Shown piece by piece: positions 14,712-22,218 of a stretch of 64,000 nt of DNA. Source of the DNA: Strongylocentrotus droebachiensis (Eukaryota > Echinodermata > Echinoidea > Camarodonta > Strongylocentrotidae); contig JAVYIG010001825.1 in NCBI GenBank assembly GCA_035222895.1, positions 97,501 through 161,500 on the forward strand, given 5' to 3'. The stretch's first letter is position 1, and every line of letters begins with the position of its first letter. The notes below the pieces were generated by a model. That model searched no databases. It was given only the letters and a program-made list of their open reading frames with translations, and was not told the origin of the DNA. The translations under genes and the position numbers were made by a program.

Positions 14712-15912
14712 CTTTCTCTCTGTAGCGTATATCCAGTATAATCCTCAAATGTATCTCCTTTCCCCTCAACCACTGTCTCTCTTTCAAAACCATATAACTG
14801 TATTATTTATCAATTCTACTCGTTTTTTAACCATTGTCAAATTACTAAAAATTGATATGACCCAACGTCTTTGCTTCAGCTCGAATTCTCCACCAAGAAA
14901 ATCACATCCGGGTTCGAGGGCGATATCGCAATCGATGACATCATGTTCCTAAGGCAGCCGTGTGACGGGTACCCATCGGAGAGCTCGTGTAATTTCGAGC
15001 AAGGTCCTAGCGGCTGCGGCTATAGTGAGGCTATGGAAGCTACGTACCAATGGCAGTGGTTCGATCTCTTGGCCGTTGAAGACCCGCCCCTCAACACAAG
15101 TGAGTAGCAAAAGTCACCGTAACGGCTGTGCGCGAGGCGTTATTCCTCTGCGCAAATAGATAATTGCCACAGTAAACGGTGAATTATATTATGTACAGAT
15201 GAAGTTGGCTGCGCAGTTCGATATTGTAGAATGTAGACGCTCTAATTGATTTGCAAAGATTCAATGATTTTCTACGTCAAATCCGATATGTCGGACAATT
15301 CCGGAGCCTTACGCTAGGCCATCGCAAGCCTACGGTATAGAGTTGCATAATGTAGGGACTGTATCTGGCCATATCTGTGAATGCGTCAATCGGAACAATG
15401 CGTTGCATGAAGCCGACGTAATGCCCATTAACACGCGGTGTTATTTTTATTTTATTTGTTTGCGCTAATCGAGCCTCTCAAGTCAAAACTTCCAAACGCC
15501 AGTAATTCAACGCAATATTCATGATATCAACAACTATAATGTTACATTCCCTTCTTCTACCATGTCACTCACTCCCATATTTCGTGTTAAACACCGCGCA
15601 AGTCAATGACGCAGACCTACGTCAACAAAATAATGACGTAACAATGCAACGGGCCTATTACATAACCGTACACTTAACCATTGCATCCCTTCGTGAGGAA
15701 TATGTGCATCCTTTAGGCCTACTTGATGCGATTACCAAAGGTATTCTGCAGGTCTACACCCTTGACACCCAAAGGCAAATTTACCGTTATTCCATTCCCA
15801 AAAAAAAAATCGGTAGAAAACAGCACCGGCCATCCCAAGACTCCTGGAGACTGCTTGGAGAGGAGGGGCACTGTGGCCTTTTTCCAGCTTTGTTGATATT
15901 TTCATGATTTTC

Positions 15913-15966
<54 letters not shown>

Positions 15967-18015
15967 ATTTCGTCCAGTTCCAACTTCTTACATGTACACC
16001 AAGGTTTCGACTCCGAGCAAGGGTCAGAGTGCCGTGCTCTCCTCCGCGGTCTATGACCTCCGCGGCTGGACCAGTTGCCTCACACTCGACGTCGTACTGA
16101 CAGCCGACAGCGATCAGCAGCTACTGATCCAAGTCGAAGAGACGAGGGCAAAGATTCGGCGCGATGTGGGCCATCTATCCGGAGACCTGGGTGGATCGTG
16201 GGTCACCGGAAACTGGTCGATACCGGGTGATCTCACCAGTTCTCCGTTCCAGGTAAGTCATATACTAAAACAGTCGGCGAACACTTAAAAACTAGAATGA
16301 TAAATCATCATTTAAAAGGGCCGAGAAGTTACTTTTTTTCTTCAAAATTTGAGAGTAACACTTTGGTCCTTGTTAAATGTTGATTTAAAACTCTGTTTTT
16401 TAGAGGATTATTTCTATAGGATTTTAAGAACACCGTTACCTTCCATGACACTATGCATTTCTGCGTGCAGCGCCCATTTTCCAGGTATCCAAGGGACCTG
16501 GTAAATTCCGTTAGCTGCTCGAATAATCGGTTTATTGTGCCTAATTCTGTGCCGGGACGATACACCGATCCCCAGCAGTGGACCAGCGAAATACAGACGC
16601 ACAGAGTTTCAAAACTAGGGACTATTACAACTCGAATGATTAAACTGAAGAACCAGACTAGGCGTAAATAGTCAAATTTGATTGAACGCCAAAAATACAA
16701 CCAACAACAATTGTATTCCGGGTAGACAACAACGTTGTTTTCCGAACCTCGTGTAGAAACGCGGCGCTGATTTTTTTTTTTTTTTTATGACGAAATTTCA
16801 ATTTCATTTATTTCCACAGATTCATAAAAGACAGTATAAATTACAATCAAATATAAAAGCATTACAACAAAAGATGAACCTGCAGAGGGGGTGATCAAAA
16901 ACCACAGAGGTTTATCGGGGATCATCCCCTGCTTAAAATCACAATATAAAAATACAATAGTTTTTTAATTAAAATTCATTCGAATTGTGTTTTTGGCAGG
17001 TTAATTATTGCATTCTTTGCGAGGGTATAGAATTTAGAAACATAGTTCATGATAACGAGATGGGGGTATGCCAAAGCCCCAAACCACTTTTAAAGAATGT
17101 TACACCTTCATGTGATATGGGCTCTCGAGGTGACAAGTGGCCCGGGGAGTAATTTCATATTTATTTAAGAGTTTCCATGGACTGTATCTGCCCCCAAATT
17201 AATCGTATCTCATTTCATATGTCTACAACCAACAATAGTTTACTGTGTATTATTGATTTATAAGATCGGATCAACTATATCATGAATGGAGGTAGAGTAA
17301 ATGTTTATGGTCCTAAGCCCTTTGTTGACAAATCAATGTAAAAATTCAAAATTGATTGACCGAGTTAGTTTCATGAGTTTTAATGTATCTATTCTTTAAG
17401 GTTTAACAAGTATATACCAGAACATAATGCATAAGTTGATAATATATTATCCATGATGAGGACGTCAGCTCAAGGTGTGCTTATGACGACTCTTTTTATT
17501 CTATGTTTGATTTATGTGACCGTACATGTTAAAATCCATATATGTGTTATGTTATTAATTGAAAATAGATGAGCGCCAAATCAAGTAAATTGAAATCAAT
17601 ATGTGTATTATTCATGTCTGTATGCTTTTTCTAGCTTGTCTTCACGGCTATGTATGGCTCGAGTACACGAGGAGTCATAGCCATCGATAATGTTTTCCTC
17701 TCGAAACATCTGGATGCATGCAATCAATGTAAGAGATTAATAAATCATTTTTCAAATGAGGAGAATAATAAAACTTTTTATGAAATACAATACAACGTTA
17801 TTAACATGGGGAGAACAGAACTAGGAAGAAAAAAAACAGTTGTAGTAGAAGGAGTGATCAGTAGTATTTACACCTACTAGAAGTAGTATTAGTACAACCA
17901 TATAATCATATATTTTAAAATGATGAACTTAGCCACGGAAAAAAATTATAACAGTAATAGTGTGATCATATCGTCCGGTAAATTTCACCCACCCCCCCCC
18001 CCCCCAAAAAAAAAA

Positions 18016-18050
<35 letters not shown>

Positions 18051-18578
18051 TCTAATTACAACAATAAAATAATATAATAATAATGATAATAATAACAACA
18101 ATGATGATATAATTTGTAATATTTTTTGTAATGAATTCGATTCTTCTTTAAAGACTTGAAGCTATAACCCATTGTTATTTGTGTATCAACAGATGTACCA
18201 CCTCCGACAAGAGAACCCGTGAAAACGAGTTCACGACCATTCAGTGCGACATCAACATCATCCTCATCCTCATCGAAGTCAGGCCCGATGACCACACCCA
18301 GCGACATTGTAAGTCAGGGACCACAGCGAGGCGGTCATTCAAATGTGGGCATGATCGTCGGCATCATCATTGCTGTCATCGTCGTCGTAGTCGTCGTGGT
18401 TCTCGTTGTGTTCTTGAAATTTCGCAGCTCAATGAGTTTAAGTTCTCTGACTATCGGGTATAAGAATGAGAAGATGGATGACGTACCGTTCTCCGGGATT
18501 AAACCGGGAAACGGTGGGGGAGGTAATCTTGATCCACAGGTGGTGATTGGTGGGACCGGATTAGGATCAGATGCCTAG
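636..18578 (+). CDS. Six-MAM-domain type I membrane protein, paralog A (5' partial)
   Basis: Nineteen coding exons can be read: 636-791, 1713-1854, 2449-2572, 2929-3022, 3563-3706, 5750-6024, 6561-6651, 9003-9167, 10007-10278, 10660-10750, 11463-11657, 12305-12579, 12751-12844, 13619-13792, 13987-14261, 14880-15099, 15978-16252, 17635-17728, 18193-18578. Every intron has GT/AG ends and all phases are compatible, giving about 1180 residues. They encode six MAM domains, each with the N-terminal CxFE motif, an aromatic FYYH/FWYH-type core and, in most, a DIAIDD signature, then a Ser-rich stalk, one transmembrane helix and a tail of about 55 residues. The first exon starts in phase 1, so a signal-peptide exon is expected left of the window, as in paralog B. 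MAM domains are extracellular interaction modules; an adhesion or receptor-like role at the cell surface is inference. No LDL-receptor class A, phosphatase or other domain is seen. Downstream paralog B has the same architecture. Confidence 0.9.
1713..1854 (+). CDS. Paralog A exon: MAM1, middle segment part 1
   Basis: Phase 1 to phase 2. Begins GYYLYAESS and ends QCVEFYYYLYGDTMGSL. Unlike MAM2-MAM6, where the middle segment is one exon of about 275 bases, here it is split in two. Paralog B has the same split. Confidence 0.88.
1944..2110. mobile_element. Foldback MITE, family 1, copy 1
   Basis: Ends TAGGGACTTTTAGATTTG and its complement; long palindrome with TGACGTCA-type centre. Same family at 6914-7030 and 28852-28994. 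TA dinucleotides at both ends fit a TA target. Confidence 0.8.
2449..2572 (+). CDS. Paralog A exon: MAM1, middle segment part 2
   Basis: Phase 2 to phase 0. Reads VYVKDSTSSSLGDPVWSL, followed by TGDRGSGWYRG, the usual MAM W-x-x-GDxG-x-x-W region. Acceptor TTCTAG at 2443-2448, donor GTATCA at 2573. Confidence 0.87.
2929..3022 (+). CDS. Paralog A exon: MAM1, C-terminal segment
   Basis: Phase 0 to phase 1. Reads MVFEAEIG, then SDIAIDDINV and a closing Cys in GLCPI. This is the typical MAM C-terminus (FEA...DIAIDD...C). The ATG here is internal, not a start. Confidence 0.9.
3563..3706 (+). CDS. Paralog A exon: MAM2, N-terminal segment
   Basis: Phase 1 to 1. Reads LNCTFESGECGFEQD, then DDFDFTRSKGK and STDHTTGTEEG. 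Both N-terminal MAM cysteines are present, in contrast with MAM2 of paralog B. Confidence 0.9.
3707..5504. other. Intron of paralog A without recognisable elements
   Basis: AT-rich sequence with scattered homopolymers (C run near 5430). No exon, RNA or clear repeat seen. Confidence 0.5.
5505..5735 (+). repeat. ATT/ATC microsatellite
   Basis: Impure ATT/ATC repeat directly before the MAM2 middle exon of A. Confidence 0.9.
5750..6024 (+). CDS. Paralog A exon: MAM2, middle segment
   Basis: Phase 1 to 0, 275 bases, the standard size for this segment in both paralogs. Begins GYYTYTEATAPNKGE, with core [17 protein letters not shown] and WSLAGNRGDVW. It follows directly on an ATT/ATC microsatellite. 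Confidence 0.92.
6561..6651 (+). CDS. Paralog A exon: MAM2, C-terminal segment
   Basis: Phase 0 to 1. Reads IIFEGIRGSS, RGDIALDDILI, then YGCPGH. Acceptor CAAACAG, donor GTAAGT. Confidence 0.9.
6914..7030. mobile_element. Foldback MITE, family 1, copy 2
   Basis: Shorter copy with TAGGGACTTTTAGATTTG at the left and ATCTAAAAGTCCCTA at the right; the interior is rearranged. Confidence 0.78.
7067..7225. mobile_element. Foldback element, GCCCGAATTCACAAAGGAGG ends
   Basis: Terminal arms of more than 30 bases are near-exact complements. It starts 36 bases after MITE family 1 copy 2. Confidence 0.75.
8239..8729. mobile_element. Nonautonomous DNA element with CAGGGGCGGATCTA ends
   Basis: Left CAGGGGCGGATCTA, right TAGATCCGCGCCTG, flanked by a possible AATAA target duplication. 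The interior holds T and G/C homopolymers. Confidence 0.6.
8781..8973. mobile_element. Foldback element, CAAACCTG/GGTCTTTATAG family
   Basis: Left CACAGTGAAACCTGTCTATA, right GCAGGTTTGACTGTA, with repeated GGTCTTTATAGACAGG motifs. Related to 40031-40208 and 61134-61756. Confidence 0.65.
9003..9167 (+). CDS. Paralog A exon: MAM3, N-terminal segment
   Basis: Phase 1 to 1. Reads VSCSFEEVELCYYVQDE, then DTIDWEWKNRGTKDD and [13 protein letters not shown]. The matching exon of B (33554-33718) is also 165 bases. Confidence 0.9.
9180..9595 (+). repeat. GGT/GAT trinucleotide tract
   Basis: Long impure GGT then GAT repeats in the MAM3 intron of paralog A. The reading frames through it are repeat artefacts. 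Confidence 0.9.
9627..9712. repeat. Perfect 27-bp inverted repeat (hairpin)
   Basis: Arms 9627-9653 and 9686-9712 are exact complements (core AAACATATTTGTGGCTTAC) with a 32-base loop holding GATCGATCAATCGATC. It lies between the GAT microsatellite and the exon duplicate. Confidence 0.85.
9791..9890 (+). pseudogene. Truncated duplicate of the MAM3 middle exon of paralog A
   Basis: The acceptor (TTTTGCAG) and first ~100 bases of the exon at 10007 are repeated 216 bases upstream. It reads FFLFISSSTFIDSDDVAHIM and ends at TGA (9888-9890), passing into a GAT repeat. No donor follows, so it is a broken copy; if spliced in, it would truncate the protein. Confidence 0.85.
10007..10278 (+). CDS. Paralog A exon: MAM3, middle segment
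   Basis: Phase 1 to 0, 272 bases. Begins with G-FFLYISSSTFIDSDD; core SCVEFWFHMWGRDVETL and [13 protein letters not shown] truncated copy of its first ~100 bases and of its acceptor lies 216 bases upstream (9791-9890). The donor is AGG|GTAGGA, with the last codon AGG in phase 0. Confidence 0.9.
10660..10750 (+). CDS. Paralog A exon: MAM3, C-terminal segment
   Basis: Phase 0 to 1. Reads [19 protein letters not shown], then VMLYKDQNCPE. Acceptor ACAATAG, donor GTGAGT. Confidence 0.9.
10751..11462. other. Intron of paralog A, nothing recognised
   Basis: Unique-looking sequence with a C tract near 11360. No exon seen. Confidence 0.5.
11463..11657 (+). CDS. Paralog A exon: linker and MAM4, N-terminal segment
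   Basis: Phase 1 to 1. A Pro/Thr-rich linker (TTDAPTPATMPPPRD) precedes [15 protein letters not shown] and GPDVDHTVGTELG. The linker sits at the same point as [11 protein letters not shown] in paralog B. Confidence 0.9.
   Translation, partial: LPPMLRRLLPCLPRETTSIAISRRISAVTCKTWTLITETGQGIREKEIALGLPDPMWITLWVQN
11792..12142. mobile_element. hAT-type nonautonomous element
   Basis: Ends CAGTGGCGTACGCAGG and CCTGCGTACGCGACTG, flanked by AGTGTAAC/ACTGTAAC, an 8-base target duplication with one mismatch, typical of hAT elements. The interior has two tandem units containing GCTGAATAAGCGGGGG. Confidence 0.7.
12305..12579 (+). CDS. Paralog A exon: MAM4, middle segment
   Basis: Phase 1 to 0, 275 bases. 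Begins GYYASFDPYTLKGAEF, core CLTFYAYLYGYSIDYLTL. This MAM lacks the usual EAS after GYY and has YGDHGEQW, as does MAM4 of B, so MAM4 is a distinct subtype shared by the two genes. Confidence 0.9.
12751..12844 (+). CDS. Paralog A exon: MAM4, C-terminal segment
   Basis: Phase 0 to 1. Reads ILFVGNVGTSKYSSKIAMDD, ending NGRCHAP. KIAMDD replaces the usual DIAIDD. Donor GTAACA, followed by TCT and CT microsatellites. Confidence 0.88.
12868..13080 (+). repeat. TTC and CT microsatellites
   Basis: Pyrimidine repeats after the MAM4 C-terminal exon of A, including two similar CGCTCTCCCTCTCTAT blocks. Confidence 0.85.
13316..13440 (+). mobile_element. tRNA-derived SINE fragment
   Basis: B-box-like GGTTCGAAGCC followed by the body motif ATATTTGCCACTCTCCACCC shared with other SINE copies here. 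Confidence 0.6.
13619..13792 (+). CDS. Paralog A exon: MAM5, N-terminal segment
   Basis: Phase 1 to 1. Short linker TEAPVPW, then ADCDFESTTDPLCGYENYN and GNTGPTADHTTGNAAG. Acceptor TTCGCAG, donor GTAACA. Confidence 0.89.
13987..14261 (+). CDS. Paralog A exon: MAM5, middle segment
   Basis: Phase 1 to 0, 275 bases. GHYAYVESSIPHRPK, core [33 protein letters not shown]. The orthologous exon in B is 48304-48578 ([15 protein letters not shown]), the exon affected by the large insertion. Confidence 0.91.
14426..14720 (+). repeat. CT/TATC microsatellite
   Basis: About 300 bases of CT and CTAT repeats in the intron before the MAM5/6 junction exon of A. Confidence 0.92.
14880..15099 (+). CDS. Paralog A exon: MAM5 C-terminal plus MAM6 N-terminal segment
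   Basis: Phase 0 to 1, 220 bases. GDIAIDDIMFLRQPCDGYP runs without an intron into SSCNFEQGPSGCGYSEAME. Elsewhere in the gene these two segments are separate exons, so the intron at the MAM5/MAM6 boundary is missing. Paralog B has the identical fusion with the same exon length. Confidence 0.9.
15913..15965 (+). repeat. CT microsatellite
   Basis: Pyrimidine run directly upstream of the MAM6 middle exon acceptor of A. Confidence 0.85.
15978..16252 (+). CDS. Paralog A exon: MAM6, middle segment
   Basis: Phase 1 to 0, 275 bases. Reads PTSYMYTKVSTPSKGQSAVL, CLTLDVVLTADSDQQL, and SGDLGGSW. A divergent MAM core: CLTLDVVL replaces CVxFYYH. The acceptor follows a long CT tract. Confidence 0.9.
16253..17634. 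other. Intron of paralog A between MAM6 exons
   Basis: Apart from the possible retrotransposon tail at 16780-16980, no features are seen. Confidence 0.5.
16780..16980 (-). mobile_element. Possible 3' end of a non-LTR retrotransposon
   Basis: The complement ends in AATAAATGAAATTGAAATTT, a tail style common in CR1/L2-like elements. No reverse-transcriptase frame. A similar AT-rich tail occurs near 240-300. Weak call. Confidence 0.3.
17635..17728 (+). CDS. Paralog A exon: MAM6, C-terminal segment
   Basis: Phase 0 to 1. LVFTAMYGSSTRGVIAIDN, then VFLSKHLDACNQ. The signature is VIAIDN rather than DIAIDD, as in paralog B. Confidence 0.88.
18193..18578 (+). CDS. Paralog A last exon: stalk, transmembrane helix, cytoplasmic tail
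   Basis: Phase 1 to stop TAG at 18576. A Pro/Ser-rich stalk (VPPPTREPVKTSSRP, then a serine run) leads to a ~25-residue helix ([20 protein letters not shown]), a basic stop-transfer KFR, and a tail with GYKNEKMDDVPFSGIKPG and a Gly-rich end. The YKNE..D..PFSG motif recurs in paralog B. No kinase, phosphatase or recognised adaptor motif is visible in the tail. Confidence 0.9.
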
Positions 18579-19103
18579 ATTCTCAATTCAAGTAGTTTCA
18601 AAGATTAGATGTGATTTGTTGATTCACTCATTAACTCATCAATCGGTTAATCGCAAGAAATTGTGAGTCTTTGTGCAGTTTGAGTGAGCAGAATTAGATC
18701 CAAAGATTTTAAAATCTCGAATATGTTGTGGAGAGGATGTGATTATTCCATGGGAATTATTATTAATGATTATTACGCCTCAGACATTTAAAGGAGCTAT
18801 TTGTATAAAAGTAATAACGAATGAAGTACAGTACATGCTCTTTGTCATCTCTCTTAAATTTACGAAGCAGATATTCCACTTTCATTACGAAAACTTCTTC
18901 TTTCCAGTTATTTTCGCATTTTGTCCCATCATCTGTCGTTCAACCTCCATATACGCTTTCTGTAAAGTATTTATAGCAATATATGATAGTGACACGCAAA
19001 ATGTTTTTTTTTATGGCGGTTGCGTGATATATGGCAGGTCAATATATCTGTATATAATAACCTATATACAATTTATATCATTTTATGATATATGCTATCC
19101 CTC

Positions 19104-19109
19104 AATAAA
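19104..19109 (+). terminator. Candidate poly(A) signal of paralog A
   Basis: AATAAA 526 bases after the stop codon. Common by chance in AT-rich DNA, so support is weak. Confidence 0.3.
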
Positions 19110-19458
19110 TCTGTTCAAAGTATGTCCTGGTACCAAGGGGCGTTAAATCCCAGGTTTCGCCAGTTACGAGACCACACTTTATACCATTTTCTTCAGAGTA
19201 TATTTTACCGCAGTGTTTGTATTCCATCAAACTAATACTCTACATCGCATTCTATGCTCTGTAACATCCAATACTTATTTTTTTTTGCTTATATGTAATT
19301 TTTTTTTTGTTGTGACTATTTGTATTTGTTTTTCTTATTCAATTATTTTTGTTCCACGACCCTTTTGTAAACCAGCCAAGTTGCTGCATAGATTTTTTTA
19401 GCGCTTTAAAAAAAATCTAATAATAACTAGACATATAATACTTGTTTGGAACAAGTAT

Positions 19459-20644
19459 AGGTGGGCTGGTCAACTAACATTTGAGACAAAATAGAGCAAA
19501 AATAAGCGACATACTGCTTACAAATTCTTAAAAAACACTATCAAGTAGATTCATAACGTGAACTAAATTCACCTTCTATAGGCATAACACGCAAATTATG
19601 TAGTTTTTTACATGAGGCCTTTAATCAAAATTTTCACTCTGATGACGTCATCAAAATGAAAAATGGTTATTATTGCGCTTGTAGAGAATTGTCTTAGCTA
19701 CAACATATCGAAATTTTGAAGAAAATTGATCAATATTTACAGAGATACAATCAATTTTACATAAATATGCTGACGTCATAATATGCAAATTCGTATTTTG
19801 AGTTCCAAGGCCATTGTGATGATGTCACGATACACTTCATGGCCAAATGAGACATGGAATCATATTTCCGACTCATACTCTATCTTAATATGAAAAAAAA
19901 TTGAGGATCCCGGTGCATTCCAAAGAGCTATAACGGATTTTGTATAGGCATGTTTTTGCCCATGTATGCTATGTATTACAAGAGCTCGCGCGCACTGACA
20001 TTTATCTTTAATTTACGCTCATCTTGTTAATAATGGTCATAAAGAGATAAACATGGTATCAAATTCCTTGAAAAAATATGAGAAATATCATGAAAGAAAA
20101 AAAAATGGCGATTCTATGTTTTTTAATGGTGTTACGCGCGAAAACGCGCGCGCATGCTCGTACGCACGATTTTTTATAAAATGCTTAATATGACCTGAAA
20201 CGTATGCAAAATAAATTTAAGACGATTTTGAGCATTTAAAAATTTTGCGCGCGCACTGACGCGCGGACGTACGCGCACGCGCGCGTTTTTTGACCTGAAA
20301 TTAACCGGACTGATATTAACCTTAATCATGATAAATATGAATGAAAAATACCTTTTGGTTATGAAGGTATGATCATGAGATGATTTTCAGAAAATTTCAC
20401 AAAATGGCGGCTAGATGACGTCATCAGTCAAGGTCAAGGTTGAAAACCTTACCGTGTCTTGTCCATATGCCTATACATATGTGTGTCAAATATCAAAGCA
20501 TTTGATTGAACCATTTCAAAGTTATCTTGCTAACAAAAAAGTGGCAAGAATTAAGAAAAATAAATAAATAATAAATAATAAATAAATAAATAAAGGCAAT
20601 TTTAACAAAAATATAAGGTGGTCTGTATTAGATACAGCCCACCT
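19459..20644. mobile_element. 1.2 kb intergenic repeat element with AGGTGGGCTG ends
   Basis: Left AGGTGGGCTG, right CAGCCCACCT. The right end forms a hairpin (GGTGGTCTGTAT TAG ATACAGCCCACC). The interior has GC-alternating tracts (ACGCGCGCG) and no coding frame. Class not determined. Confidence 0.5.
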
Positions 20645-22070
20645 GATAATAATATTTGATTTTTATATAGCGCTTAATACAAATGTCTCTAAGCACTTTA
20701 CAAATATAAAATAAATCAATCAATCAATCCATCGATTGTTTACAATGATTTAAGGGGAACTTTTCAATTTATTACGAAAGGACAATATGGTATTCAAATA
20801 CATTCGACATAGAGATCATTATGACATGAAATGCACGGTGCATACATCATAAATGTTCCCTTTAGACTTTGTCAATTCGGGGGGGGGGGGGGGGTCATGG
20901 CCTAAGTAAACTTTATACATTTATGTCATCCCATTCCTGTATGATCCTTATGAATTTGCTTTGAAAGCTTATTTTTACCTAAAATGACCATAATATTCAA
21001 AATGTTGGTGATTCTGTGTGATATCGATGTATTATTATATGTCATTGTCAACAATCATTTACTTATGACATATTCTACAGTTTTCGGGGTGTTGGGGTTG
21101 TTTTGTTTGTTGTGGTTGTTTTTTTGTTTCTTGGTTTTTGCGATTGGCTGTTTACATTGCTGAGGATGGAAATTTCGCATCACCTCGGGCCAACCAAACT
21201 CACATAAATTTTGCAAGATTCAGGTTGTTCAAGTTAATATGCAGGTTGTGTATAAAACAAGAACGATTGCATTATAATTGTCTTACAGGTTCACTCCATT
21301 TATACATGTATGTAACATTCAATGTAAGTAATTTTAATGCAATAATAGTAAGGTACAATTAGGAATATATACATAAGATCTTCACTGTGCACAATTCCTA
21401 CGTTATTAAGATTTATTTACGCCAGCAACATACTACTATGGTGTATGTAACTGCCCGTATTTTATAGATTATGCCTCATATTAAACAGAAAATGAACCAA
21501 CATTCAACCATTCATTTCATGAACACTTTGTGTTTATCTAACGTCCATGGGTTTTTGTGTTAAAACCATAATAAAACATACGGATTGCGGTAATAACAGT
21601 TCACAGGTCGCATCTAACACAGGATATGATTCAGTTAATACAAAAAATCATAGACCTCCCCTCCCCCTCCCCCCCCCCCCCCCCCCTCCTCCTCCTCCTC
21701 CTCCCCCGGTAAGGGCGGATCAAGGATTCAATGAAAAGGGAGCACAATTCCGAAAATAAACAATTAAGGGGACATTTTCCTATTTTTCTTTTATACTTGA
21801 GGTATGCCAGTGGGGTTTCAAAAGAGGGCACTTGTCGGCTGTGCCCTTTTTTATACCAAGGGGAAAAACTGCTAATGGGAGGCGGCTTTCCCTCTTTCAA
21901 GGTATACGCACCCGTGTATTTTAATGAAGGGGCGTTATGATAATAATAGGGCCACAATGTTTGCATATCGAATCAATAATTAAAACTCGAGCCAATTGGA
22001 AACGAAAACTGAGCACTAAAAAAAACAATTAAATTCGCCTGCAATAGGCTATGAAACTCAAAACTTATAC
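20645..22070. other. Intergenic DNA upstream of paralog B
   Basis: A SINE-tail-like stretch near 20650-20740 (TATATAGCGCTTAATAC), a G run at 20879, and a C/CTC tract at 21660-21707. No gene seen. Confidence 0.5.
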
Positions 22071-22110
22071 GATATATACGTGCCTGGTTCGTTACTGCAC
22101 AGTAGAAATG
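22071..22110 (+). promoter_or_regulatory. Possible core promoter of paralog B
   Basis: A TATA-like GATATATA at 22071-22078 lies about 28 bases before a CACAG initiator-like site near 22098. Just after, an ATG at 22108 opens a seven-codon uORF. Only spacing and sequence support this. Confidence 0.25.
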
Positions 22111-22175
22111 ATGAAATATTGGAAGTCATAGCTCGGGAAGACTGGAATATATTTTATATTCGCTGGAACTATTCT

Positions 22176-22218
22176 ATGATGTTTTTACTGAGGATAGTAA
22201 TCGTTGCTACAGCATTGG
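22176..22218 (+). CDS. Paralog B first exon: signal peptide
   Basis: Reads [15 protein letters not shown] and ends in phase 1 at a GTATGT donor, exactly the phase needed by the first MAM exon. The hydrophobic [11 protein letters not shown] core fits a secretory signal. The upstream frame contains no other ATG back to about 22071, so the first ATG is taken. Confidence 0.72.

Noticed and set aside
14349..14952. Ser/Leu-rich open frames of 130-184 codons
   Set aside because: Frames of a CT/TATC microsatellite next to a real exon.
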